Assembly: GCA_903837605.1 (NCBI GenBank)
Contig: CAILVF010000047.1
Span: 62,001-126,000, forward strand
From: an uncultured Bacteroidales bacterium
GTDB lineage: Bacteria; Bacteroidota; Bacteroidia; Bacteroidales; FEN-979
Length of the DNA: 64,000 nt
Reading direction: 5' to 3'
The notes beneath the pieces were generated by a model, which made no database searches, was not told the origin of the DNA, and saw only the letters and a list, made by a program, of their open reading frames with translations. Both the position numbers and the translations under genes were made by a program. The stretch's first letter is position 1. Each line of letters opens with the position of its first letter. Of the stretch, positions 42,246 to 50,126 are shown piece after piece.

Positions 42246-42683
42246 ATGGGAAGGATTCTAGCAATCGATTATGGTCAAAAACGCTGTGGGCTCGCAGTTA
42301 CTGATGAGCTTAAGATCATAGCTACGGCCCTGGGCACTCTGCCAACAATGAAGCTCCTGGAGTATCTGAAAAACTATATTTCGGTTAATCCCGTTGAGTG
42401 TTTTGTGGTAGGCGAGCCCAAACAAATGGATAATTCCCCGTCGGAATCGTCAAGGTTTATAGAACCTTTTGTGAAACAGCTTGCAAAAGCATTCCCGGGT
42501 ATAAGGGTCGAAAGAATGGATGAACGCTTTACTTCTCTTATTGCCGGAAGGGTCATACTCGAATCGGGCTTGAAGAAGATGGCGCGTCGCGACAAAAGCC
42601 TTGTCGACTCTGTAAGCGCGACGATCATCCTTCAGTCATTTATGGAATCAGAAAGCAATAAAAAAGGACTAAAAAATTCATGA
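42246..42683 (+). CDS. ruvX: Holliday junction resolvase RuvX / YqgF family
   Basis: A 145-residue RNase H-fold nuclease acting on Holliday junctions or pre-16S rRNA. Catalytic motifs are AIDYGQKRCGLAVTDE (Asp near residue 7), a mid-segment Glu in CFVVGEPKQMD, and VERMDERFTS with Asp in the C-terminal KSLVDSVSATIILQ. Length fits the family (135-150). The stop overlaps the def start by 4 bp. Confidence 0.95.
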   Translation: MGRILAIDYGQKRCGLAVTDELKIIATALGTLPTMKLLEYLKNYISVNPVECFVVGEPKQMDNSPSESSRFIEPFVKQLAKAFPGIRVERMDERFTSLIAGRVILESGLKKMARRDKSLVDSVSATIILQSFMESESNKKGLKNS

Positions 42684-43252
42684 TACTACCTGTTGTCGCA
42701 TACGGGCATCCTGTGTTGAAGAAAAAAGCCCAGGAAATAGGCCCGGATTATCCCGAGCTTAATCAATTTATCGCCGACTTCTGGGAAACCATGTACCAGG
42801 CCGATGGGGTCGGGCTGGCTGCACCCCAGGTAAACCGGTCCATCCGCCTGTTTGCTGTTGATGCATCTCCCTTTGTCAAAGATCACCCGGAAGTTGTCGA
42901 CTTTAAAAGGCTCTTCATCAACGCTGAAATTTATAAGGAAGAAGGTGAGGAATGGACTTTCAACGAAGGCTGCCTGAGTTTTCCCGGAATGAGGGAAGAT
43001 ATTCTGAGGAAACCTGCAATCTGGATGAAATGGGTTGATGAGGATTTTAAACCTTATGACCAGCGGTTTGAAGGTATCCTGGCCAGGGTAATACAACACG
43101 AATATGACCATATTGAAGGCATCCTGATGGTCGACCGGATAAACTCCCTGAAACGGGTACTGTTGAACAGGAAACTTAACGATATCTCCAGGGGCAACGT
43201 AGATACTTCATATAAAATGCTCTTCCCTCAACTCAAGAAAAGAAAAAAGTAA
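42680..43252 (+). CDS. def: Peptide deformylase
   Basis: A 190-residue enzyme that removes the formyl group from nascent proteins. The three metal-site motifs are visible: GVGLAAPQV, EGCLSFPG with the metal Cys, and QHEYDHIEG with the two metal-binding His. It is of the longer type with extra segment between motifs (VDFKRLFINAEIYKEEGEE). It overlaps ruvX and is followed by a TPR lipoprotein 8 bp away, suggesting one transcript. Confidence 0.97.
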   Translation: MILPVVAYGHPVLKKKAQEIGPDYPELNQFIADFWETMYQADGVGLAAPQVNRSIRLFAVDASPFVKDHPEVVDFKRLFINAEIYKEEGEEWTFNEGCLSFPGMREDILRKPAIWMKWVDEDFKPYDQRFEGILARVIQHEYDHIEGILMVDRINSLKRVLLNRKLNDISRGNVDTSYKMLFPQLKKRKK

Positions 43253-43259
43253 TAATCCC

Positions 43260-43826
43260 ATGAAAGCGAACATACTCTTATTTCCACTCCTGCTGCTAAC
43301 GATGATTTCCTGCGGCCCTTCACGCACTAAAGAAATTAACAGGATAAATGCAGCCGAAACAAGGATATTCTCACCAAAGGCAACCTCAATCGACAAAGAG
43401 GCGGCCGACAGTCTCCTTGTATTGTATTCGGCTTTTATAAAAGACTTCCCGGCCGATTCCATGACTAAAAAATATATTTTCAAAGCCGGCAGCCTTAACA
43501 TGAACTCGGGAAACGGAAAAGCCGCAATAGAAATGTTCGACCTTTACCGCTCCTCCTATCCCAATGACCCCAGGTCGGCTATCTGCCTTTTCTTTACAGC
43601 TTACATTTACGAAAATATGATGAAAAATCTCGATAAGGCCCAGGAATTGTATATACTGTTCATAGAAAAATATCCCCATAATGATTTTGCCGATGACGCC
43701 CAGAATGCCCTGAACAACCTGGGCAAGACTCCCGAGCAGATGGTCAAAGAGTTTGAGCAGAGAAAACAAGCCGACAGCGCCAGGGCGGCTGATTCCCTGA
43801 GAAAATCAGGAAGAAAAAGAAAATAA
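43260..43826 (+). CDS. Tetratricopeptide-repeat lipoprotein
   Basis: A 188-residue lipoprotein (LLLTMISC, Cys near residue 19). Residues 60-170 contain TPR-like helical repeats (AEMFDLYRSSYPNDPRSAICLFFTAYIYEN then YILFIEKYPHNDFADDAQNAL), as in YbgF/BamD-type proteins that bind other envelope proteins. The C-terminus is charged (REQRKQADSARAADS...GRKRK). Third gene of the ruvX-def unit; it converges with cdaA with only 3 bp between stops. An outer-membrane assembly or cell-division link is inference. Confidence 0.8.
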   Translation: MKANILLFPLLLLTMISCGPSRTKEINRINAAETRIFSPKATSIDKEAADSLLVLYSAFIKDFPADSMTKKYIFKAGSLNMNSGNGKAAIEMFDLYRSSYPNDPRSAICLFFTAYIYENMMKNLDKAQELYILFIEKYPHNDFADDAQNALNNLGKTPEQMVKEFEQRKQADSARAADSLRKSGRKRK

Positions 43827-43829
43827 GAA

Positions 43830-44630
43830 TTATTTTATAAAGGTCTTTACCAGGAAATCAGATAATTCTGCAGCACTAACCCTCTCTGCCATCTTTCCAT
43901 CGATGCTGTATGAGATTGTTCCCCTCTCCTCTGATGTTACAATAGCGATGGCATCCGATTTTTCGGTAAGGCCAATGGCTGCCCTGTGCCTCAAACCGTA
44001 CCAGGAGGGGATGGAACTTTGTTTTGAGACCGGAAGTATGCAGCGGGCCGCCTTTATTGTGTCCCCTGCGATCACAACAGCCCCGTCGTGAAGGGGCCCG
44101 TTCCTGAAAAAGATTGATTCCAGCATGATCTCCGATATCCTGGAATCCACTATCTGCCCGGTTTCAACAAAGGCACTGAGCTGGCTTTCCCTGGCAATGA
44201 CGATCAGCGAACCGGTTTTATTTTCGGCCATTTTCTGGCAGGCCATGACAATAGCGTCAATGCTGGCAACAAATGGGTCGTTTAACTTGATTTTCCAGAA
44301 CAGGAACCTGCGGCTGCGGTTATGGATTATACGCGTATTCCCAAGCATGAGCAGGAATTGCCTTATCTCAGGCTGGAAAACCACCACCAGCGCAATGACG
44401 CCAACACTGATGAACTGACCAAATATCTCACTTAAAAGCTGCATCTGAAAAGCTTTGACAACTTTCCAAATGAGATAAACCGCAATAATGCCGATAAATA
44501 TCCTGATCGCTGCCGTCCCCTTAACAAGATTGTAAACCTCGTATAGCAGGATAGCGAAAAGAACTATATCGACCAGGTCGACAATCCTGAGATTGAACAA
44601 TCCGTTTATAGATAAAAGCTGGAACATCAT
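43830..44630 (-). CDS. cdaA: Diadenylate cyclase CdaA (c-di-AMP synthase)
   Basis: A 266-residue membrane protein with three N-terminal helices (about residues 15-85) and a C-terminal DisA-N type cyclase domain. The active site signatures DGA (FFRNGPLHDGAVVIAGD) and RHR (WYGLRHRAAIGLTEKSDAIAIVTSEE) are intact. It makes the second messenger c-di-AMP from two ATP. The gene follows folP with a gap of 8 bp, as in many Bacteroidota. No CdaR regulator gene is present next to it, unlike in Firmicutes. Confidence 0.95.
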   Translation of the reverse strand: MMFQLLSINGLFNLRIVDLVDIVLFAILLYEVYNLVKGTAAIRIFIGIIAVYLIWKVVKAFQMQLLSEIFGQFISVGVIALVVVFQPEIRQFLLMLGNTRIIHNRSRRFLFWKIKLNDPFVASIDAIVMACQKMAENKTGSLIVIARESQLSAFVETGQIVDSRISEIMLESIFFRNGPLHDGAVVIAGDTIKAARCILPVSKQSSIPSWYGLRHRAAIGLTEKSDAIAIVTSEERGTISYSIDGKMAERVSAAELSDFLVKTFIK

Positions 44631-44638
44631 AAGGGTTT

Positions 44639-45526
44639 TTACTGTTCGTTGGAATATTTTTTCAGGGTTTCAAGCAGATCGACTGTTTCAACCGCTTCTT
44701 TAACATCATGTGATCTAAGGATGCAGGCTCCTTTCATAAGAGCTATGGTCTGCAGGACGGTTGTGCCGTTAAGGGCATTCCCGGGACTTACAGCAAGCAC
44801 CTTACAGATCATCGATTTTCGGGACAACCCGACCAAAACAGGCATTTCAAGTGAGGTGAGTCTCTCAAGGCCAGAGAGCAGCCGGTAGTTATGTTCAACA
44901 GACTTGCCAAACCCGAACCCCGGATCAAGGATGATCCCTTTAATCCCTTTCTGCCTGGCTTCCGCGGTTTGCTTTTCGAAGAAGTAACATACCTCGGCAA
45001 CTACATCTGAATAGGAAGGATTTTCCTGCATATTCTGCGGGTTCCCTTTCATATGCATGATAATATACGGAACGTTCAAGGATGCAACCATCTCCATCAT
45101 CCCAGTTTCGAACCTTCCCCCGTAGACATCGTTGATCATATCGGCGCCCTCTTCCACCGCAGCCCTTGCAATCAATGGCCTGTATGTATCAACCGACAGG
45201 ATAACAGAAGGAAAATTACGCCTTATGGCTTTCAATGAAGGCAGCAGCCTCTCTAATTCTCCTTTATGGCCCGGCTCAACCGCACCTGGACGGGTTGAAA
45301 CGGCTCCAATGTCGATTATCCTGGCTCCCTCGTCAAGCATACGCTCAACCTGCTTCAGCTGAGAGCCGGTCGTAAGGTAGCTTCCCCCGTCAAAAAACGA
45401 ATCGGGTGTAATATTCAGAATGCCCATAACGGCAGGTACCGCCAGGTCAAGAAGTTTACCGTTGCAGTTGATAACTCTCAAAGAATTCTTTTTTGCAAAG
45501 TTATGGAAATTCACCTTGATCATCAC
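44639..45526 (-). CDS. folP: Dihydropteroate synthase
   Basis: A 295-residue TIM-barrel enzyme joining p-aminobenzoate and dihydropterin pyrophosphate in folate synthesis. Motifs: VMGILNITPDSFFDGG, AGGRIIDIG-like DEGARIIDIGAVSTRPGA, INDVYGG, and the C-terminal RSHDVKEAV. The N-terminal 28 residues (MMIKVNFHNFAKKNS...) may be longer than usual; a later Met would still keep the barrel. Adjacent to cdaA in the same direction. Confidence 0.95.
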   Translation of the reverse strand: MMIKVNFHNFAKKNSLRVINCNGKLLDLAVPAVMGILNITPDSFFDGGSYLTTGSQLKQVERMLDEGARIIDIGAVSTRPGAVEPGHKGELERLLPSLKAIRRNFPSVILSVDTYRPLIARAAVEEGADMINDVYGGRFETGMMEMVASLNVPYIIMHMKGNPQNMQENPSYSDVVAEVCYFFEKQTAEARQKGIKGIILDPGFGFGKSVEHNYRLLSGLERLTSLEMPVLVGLSRKSMICKVLAVSPGNALNGTTVLQTIALMKGACILRSHDVKEAVETVDLLETLKKYSNEQ

Positions 45527-45705
45527 GCCATCACGCTTGTCACGACCATTGTTAGCTTCTTTTCATAATTCATGACCGGGTTTATTTACTCCGGTTAGCG
45601 TTTTTTTTGTAATTTAGTCCGTCTAAAACTTGCAGCAGTCATCAGGATTACTCCTTGTATTTAGGAATAATTCCGGGTCTCCTGGCAAACCTCATCAGCA
45701 TACAT

Positions 45706-46260
45706 ATGAGTTTAAATCAGAATACAGAAAAGGAATTTGAACATATTATCAGCATCTGCCGTGATATTTTTCTTGCAAAAACGAAGGATTACGGTACTGC
45801 CTGGCGCATCCTGAGAACCACATCCATCACAGACCAGATTTATATTAAAGCCCAGAGGATCCGCAGCATTGACGATAAAGGGGTCCAAAAAGTCGAGGAG
45901 GGAGTGAAACCGGAATATATCGGAATTGTCAACTATTCGGTGATGGCCCTGATCCAGCTCGAACTCGGAACTGGTGACAGGCTTGAACTGGATGCCGGCG
46001 ACGCCGAACGTTTTTACAATACGTATATTTATGCCGCCCGTGATCTTATGTTAAACAAAAATCATGATTACGGCGAAGCCTGGAGAAACATGAGGATCAG
46101 TTCCCTTAACGACATCATCCTGATGAAACTCCTGCGGATCAAGCAGATTGAGGATAATAAGGGCAGGACGTTCATTTCAGAAGGCCTCGATGCAAATTAT
46201 TATGATATTATTAATTATGCGATATTCGCCCTGATCAGATTAGAGTATGAAAGTTCTTAG
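45706..46260 (+). CDS. DUF1599 family protein, internally duplicated
   Basis: A 184-residue protein from the ATG at 45706 (MSLNQNTEKEFEHII). Two copies of one domain are visible: residues 15-80 with KDYGTAWRILRTTSITDQIYIKAQRIRSIDD, and 105-165 with HDYGEAWRNMRISSLNDIILMKLLRIKQIEDNKG. Both share (K/H)DYGxAWR and R-x-I-D/E. This is the DUF1599 family, described as a nucleotide-modification-associated domain. The gene begins the run that continues through prmA; its end overlaps the next start by 14 bp. Confidence 0.88.
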   Translation: MSLNQNTEKEFEHIISICRDIFLAKTKDYGTAWRILRTTSITDQIYIKAQRIRSIDDKGVQKVEEGVKPEYIGIVNYSVMALIQLELGTGDRLELDAGDAERFYNTYIYAARDLMLNKNHDYGEAWRNMRISSLNDIILMKLLRIKQIEDNKGRTFISEGLDANYYDIINYAIFALIRLEYESS

Positions 46261-47353
46261 AAACTGCTTCCGTATCCTTATCGGACTGGTGTTCGTTTTC
46301 AGTGGTTTTGTAAAAGGAGTTGACCCTCTTGGCACCGCATTCCGCATAGAAGATTATTTTATTGCTTTCGGCATCCCATGGGCAGGCCATTATGCCCTGG
46401 CTATCGCGATCTTTATGTGTATGCTTGAATTCACCATAGGGGTGAGCCTGTTACTGAACCTGTGGATAAAAAAAACAGCCTGGCTTCTTCTTCTCGTAAT
46501 GACGTACTTTACTGTACTTACATTCATAGATGCAATATGGAACCTTGTACCCGATTGCGGCTGTTTTGGGGATGCAATCAAACTTACGAATATGCAGACC
46601 TTCATGAAGAACCTTGTTCTGATGCTTTTCGTGGTCCCTGTCTTTCTCTGGCGAAAAAAGTTCCGCTCGGCATTGCCGGCAGCCTTTGATGTGATACTGC
46701 TCTCAGTCATTGCAATCGCATTCGCATGGATGTCGGTATACAGCGCAAGGCATCTTCCTCTTATAGATTTCATGGCCTGGAGAAAGGGGAATAAGGTAAG
46801 TAAAACTGCAAGCCTTCCTGTTAAATTCTTCGTGACATATAAAAATAAAAAAACCGGAGAGAAGCAGGAGTACCTCGCTTCCAGTTACCCTTGGAACGAT
46901 ACGGTATGGATGTCACAATGGGTGTTTGACAGCCAGAGAGTGGAGGATCCCAATGCAGAAATAACCGCCAGCCTGCTGGTTGAGGATATGCAGGGGAATG
47001 ATGTCACAGCCTCCGTAATGAAGAATCCCGATTACCAGTTCCTTCTTGTGATTTATAACCTGCAGGAAACAAATACTGATGCGATCCTCAGGATACTCCC
47101 CTTCTATAAAAAAGCCCAGGCCGAAGGCAAATCGTTTATCTGCATCACTTCATCCATACCTGCCGATGTACGTAAATTCCGCCTGGCTCACGGCACTTCG
47201 TTTGAATTCTATAATGCCGACGACGTAGTGCTTAAAACCATGGTCAGGTCTAATCCCGGTTTGATCCTCCTGAAAGACGGCGTGGTGGTTGATAAATGGG
47301 CATTCAGGGACTTCCCTGAATGGAACCGGGTCAGGGAGAAATATTTTAAATGA
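46247..47353 (+). CDS. DoxX/MauE-like membrane protein with thioredoxin-like C-terminus (BT_3928 type)
   Basis: A 368-residue protein with four N-terminal helices (RNCFRILIGLVFVFSGFVKGVDP...; VPDCGCFGDAI is the conserved Cys-rich loop between helices 3 and 4), resembling DoxX/MauE. After a linker, residues 255-368 have a thioredoxin-like pattern (NLQETNTDAILRILPFYKKAQAEGKSFICITSS). Such proteins occur next to tpiA in Bacteroidota and their function is not established; a redox or electron-transfer role is inferred from MauE. The overlaps with both neighbours indicate one transcript. Confidence 0.85.
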   Translation: MKVLRNCFRILIGLVFVFSGFVKGVDPLGTAFRIEDYFIAFGIPWAGHYALAIAIFMCMLEFTIGVSLLLNLWIKKTAWLLLLVMTYFTVLTFIDAIWNLVPDCGCFGDAIKLTNMQTFMKNLVLMLFVVPVFLWRKKFRSALPAAFDVILLSVIAIAFAWMSVYSARHLPLIDFMAWRKGNKVSKTASLPVKFFVTYKNKKTGEKQEYLASSYPWNDTVWMSQWVFDSQRVEDPNAEITASLLVEDMQGNDVTASVMKNPDYQFLLVIYNLQETNTDAILRILPFYKKAQAEGKSFICITSSIPADVRKFRLAHGTSFEFYNADDVVLKTMVRSNPGLILLKDGVVVDKWAFRDFPEWNRVREKYFK

Positions 47354-48432
47354 TAAAATTTATTTTTCAGCGGCTTGGCTATGGGATCCTGGTTCTGTTA
47401 GGGGTGGTTGTCGTTATTTTTTTTCTGTTCAATATCCTTCCCGGAGATCCTGCCCGTATGATGCTGGGGCAAAGGGCCGACAGCGCTTCGGTTGCAGCAG
47501 TGAAAAAAGAGCTGGGTACCGACAAACCTTTGTATATCCAGTTTGCCGCTTACCTCAACGACCTCAGCCCTCTCTCTTTCCATACAGTCAGTCAGCCGGG
47601 CGGAAGCTTCAATTACGAGGTACAGAAATACGGCATTCCCTTTTTTGCCCTTGCTTCAAAAAAATACATGGTGGCAGTTAAATACCCCTGCCTCAGGCAA
47701 AGCTATCAGACCCGCAGGAATGTTTCGGAGTTGTTAGCGGAGAGTTTTATAAACACGTTTATTCTCGCCATGGTGGCCATGGCTTTTGCCCTGGTGGCAG
47801 GTATTGGCCTGGGAATAATTTGCGCACTGAAAAAGAATTCTTTTATTGACCGCGTGTCTCTGGTGTTTTCTGTTCTGGGAATGTCGCTCCCGTCCTTCTT
47901 TGCCGCCATCCTGAATGCGTGGATTTTTGCTTTTGTACTCGCCCATATAACACATCTGAATATGGCGGGCAGCCTGTATTCGGTTGACGATCTGGGAAGG
48001 GGGGAGTATCTTGACCTGAAGAACCTCATTCTCCCGGCACTGACCCTTGGTATAAGACCTCTTGCCATTATCGTGGAGCTTACCCGCAACTCCCTTCTCG
48101 AAGTATTGTCGCAGGACTATATCCGCACTGCGAAAGCAAAGGGGCTTAGCCCCCGAAGGATCATCATTAAACATGCCCTGAAAAATGCCCTTAATCCAGT
48201 TGTTACAGCTGCAACGGGCTGGCTGGCTTCCCTCCTCGCTGGCGCTGTGTTTGTAGAATATATTTTTGACTGGAAGGGAATAGGGCTTGTGATCGTAAAC
48301 GCATTGGATAAATATGACTTTCCCGTGATTATGGGAGCGGTACTATTTATTTCGGTAATACTCATATTAATTAATATATTGGCGGATATCCTTTACGGGG
48401 TGATCGATCCCAGGGTAAGATTAGTGAGGTGA
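47350..48432 (+). CDS. ABC transporter permease, DppB/OppB-like (orphan)
   Basis: A 360-residue inner-membrane permease starting MIKFIFQRLGYGILVLLGVVVVIFFLFNILPGDPARMMLG, the standard DppB N-terminus. The EAA loop reads LSQDYIRTAKAKGLSPRRIIIKHALKNALNPVV, and the C-terminal helix region is complete. Dipeptide permeases normally form a heterodimer with DppC and use DppD/F ATPases and a binding protein; none is adjacent. It may pair with genes elsewhere. It overlaps the DoxX-like gene by 4 bp and precedes tpiA by about 105 bp. Confidence 0.9.
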   Translation: MIKFIFQRLGYGILVLLGVVVVIFFLFNILPGDPARMMLGQRADSASVAAVKKELGTDKPLYIQFAAYLNDLSPLSFHTVSQPGGSFNYEVQKYGIPFFALASKKYMVAVKYPCLRQSYQTRRNVSELLAESFINTFILAMVAMAFALVAGIGLGIICALKKNSFIDRVSLVFSVLGMSLPSFFAAILNAWIFAFVLAHITHLNMAGSLYSVDDLGRGEYLDLKNLILPALTLGIRPLAIIVELTRNSLLEVLSQDYIRTAKAKGLSPRRIIIKHALKNALNPVVTAATGWLASLLAGAVFVEYIFDWKGIGLVIVNALDKYDFPVIMGAVLFISVILILINILADILYGVIDPRVRLVR

Positions 48433-48537
48433 TGACAGGAGAGGGGGATTTTACACAAGTGACATGCGCAGCAGCGTTGCATTCATACGAGCAACAGGAT
48501 TATAAATAAGAAACTTAGAACTTAAATACATAAACAA

Positions 48538-49296
48538 ATGAGAACAAAAATCGTTGCAGGGAACTGGAAAATGAACAAAACCTTCCTGGAAGCAGAAGAA
48601 CTGGTCGCCCAGGTGGCAGAAGCCCTGGATACACGTAAACTTGATAATAAAACGGTTGTGCTGTGCCCTCCCTTCCCTTACCTTGAACTTGCCACAGATA
48701 TCGCAAAAGACGCAAAGTTCTCCGTTGGGGCCCAGAATGTATATCCTGACGACAGCGGTGCCTTTACAGGCGAAGTAAGTCCGCCGATGCTGAAATCCAT
48801 GGAAGTGGAATACTGCATTATAGGCCATTCCGAGAGAAGGAAATATTTTGCCGAGAGTAATGAATTCCTTGCCGGCAAGCTGGATGGACTGCTGAAACAT
48901 GATATAATACCAATTTTTTGCTGCGGCGAGGTCCTGCCTGAGCGCGAAGCCAAAAAACATTTCAAAGTGGTTGAGAAACAACTTAACGAATCCCTCTTCC
49001 ATCTTAAAAAGAATGAAATGTCGAGAGTAGTCGTTGCCTATGAACCTGTATGGGCTATCGGCACCGGGGTTAATGCCACGCCTGAACAGGCCCAGGAGAT
49101 GCATGCTTTCATTCGCAGCCTGATCGCGAAAAAGTATTCCAAAAAACTTGCTGATGATGTAACAATCCTTTACGGCGGGAGTTGTAATGCTAAAAACGCA
49201 AAAGAACTTTTCAGCAATCCTGATGTGGATGGCGGACTTATAGGCGGAGCCTCCCTTAAAGCAGTGGATTTCCTTGCAATCGTTGATGCACTCTGA
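48538..49296 (+). CDS. tpiA: Triose-phosphate isomerase
   Basis: A 252-residue TIM barrel enzyme interconverting dihydroxyacetone phosphate and glyceraldehyde 3-phosphate. Motifs: GNWKMNK (catalytic Lys), YCIIGHSERRKYF (His), VVAYEPVWAIGTG (Glu) and the phosphate-binding YGGSCNAKNAKELF...GGLIGGASL. It is followed with one-base overlap by prmA, so translation is probably coupled. The 105-bp gap before it may hold a separate promoter. Confidence 0.97.
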   Translation: MRTKIVAGNWKMNKTFLEAEELVAQVAEALDTRKLDNKTVVLCPPFPYLELATDIAKDAKFSVGAQNVYPDDSGAFTGEVSPPMLKSMEVEYCIIGHSERRKYFAESNEFLAGKLDGLLKHDIIPIFCCGEVLPEREAKKHFKVVEKQLNESLFHLKKNEMSRVVVAYEPVWAIGTGVNATPEQAQEMHAFIRSLIAKKYSKKLADDVTILYGGSCNAKNAKELFSNPDVDGGLIGGASLKAVDFLAIVDAL

Positions 49297-50126
49297 TGGA
49301 ATACATTGAAGTAAGCGTCAGCGGAATTTCAGGGGAGAATGCCGGGATACTGACTGCCGGCTTGAGCGACCTTGGGTTTGAAAGCTTTACTGAGGAATGC
49401 GATGGTGCTTTTTCAGGTTTTGTCCCGCTTGATGCTTTCGATATCATGCTTGTTGCCAATTTCCTCGAAAGCAGCTCCGCGAAACTGGGCTTCATGTATA
49501 AGGTTGAAAAGGTAGCAGAACAAAACTGGAATGCCCTTTGGGAATCGGCTTACCAGCCTGTTAAAATAGGAAGTTGTTTTATCCGTGCACCTTTTCATGA
49601 TCCCGACCCGGCCTCTGAACTGGACCTGGTGATAGAACCGAAAATGTCGTTTGGTACAGCTCATCACGAAACTACCCGCCTGATGATTGAATCTATTCTG
49701 CCTCTGAGGTTTGACGGCAAACAGGTACTCGATATGGGAACCGGTACCGGGGTGCTCGGTATTATTGCAGCCAAACTGGGGGCCGGAAATGTTGTAGCCA
49801 TTGACAATGATGAATGGTCATTCCTGAATGCCATGGAAAATGCAGCCAGGAATAATGTGCCTGGAATGCTTGTCATTCATGGTGACTCGGCAGCCATCCC
49901 TGCAGGAGAATACGGTTTTATCTTCGCAAATATCAACCGCAATGTGTTGCTTCGTGATATGAATGATTATTATAACTGCCTTGAAAAAGGAGGCATGCTC
50001 ATTCTCAGTGGCTTTTACGACGAGGATCTCGGGCTCATTAAAGAGATGGCAGGATCCTTTGGAATGAAGCAAGTGCAGGTGGATACCCTGAATCATTGGG
50101 CCGTGGTAAAGTTTATGAAATGTTGA
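49296..50126 (+). CDS. prmA: Ribosomal protein L11 methyltransferase
   Basis: A 276-residue SAM-dependent methyltransferase that trimethylates ribosomal protein L11. Motif I is QVLDMGTGTGVLGIIAAKLGA, and the substrate segment includes AIDNDEWSFLNAMENAARN and IFANINRNVLLRDM (PrmA's NIL-like N-x-x-P motif degenerate). It shows an N-terminal substrate-recognition domain of about 110 residues. The stop overlaps the next gene's start by 7 bp. Confidence 0.94.
   Translation: MEYIEVSVSGISGENAGILTAGLSDLGFESFTEECDGAFSGFVPLDAFDIMLVANFLESSSAKLGFMYKVEKVAEQNWNALWESAYQPVKIGSCFIRAPFHDPDPASELDLVIEPKMSFGTAHHETTRLMIESILPLRFDGKQVLDMGTGTGVLGIIAAKLGAGNVVAIDNDEWSFLNAMENAARNNVPGMLVIHGDSAAIPAGEYGFIFANINRNVLLRDMNDYYNCLEKGGMLILSGFYDEDLGLIKEMAGSFGMKQVQVDTLNHWAVVKFMKC

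Noticed and set aside
45527..45705. Possible tRNA or small RNA in the gap between folP and DUF1599
   Set aside because: No cloverleaf or conserved arms seen; the gap only has AT-rich promoter-like sequence.
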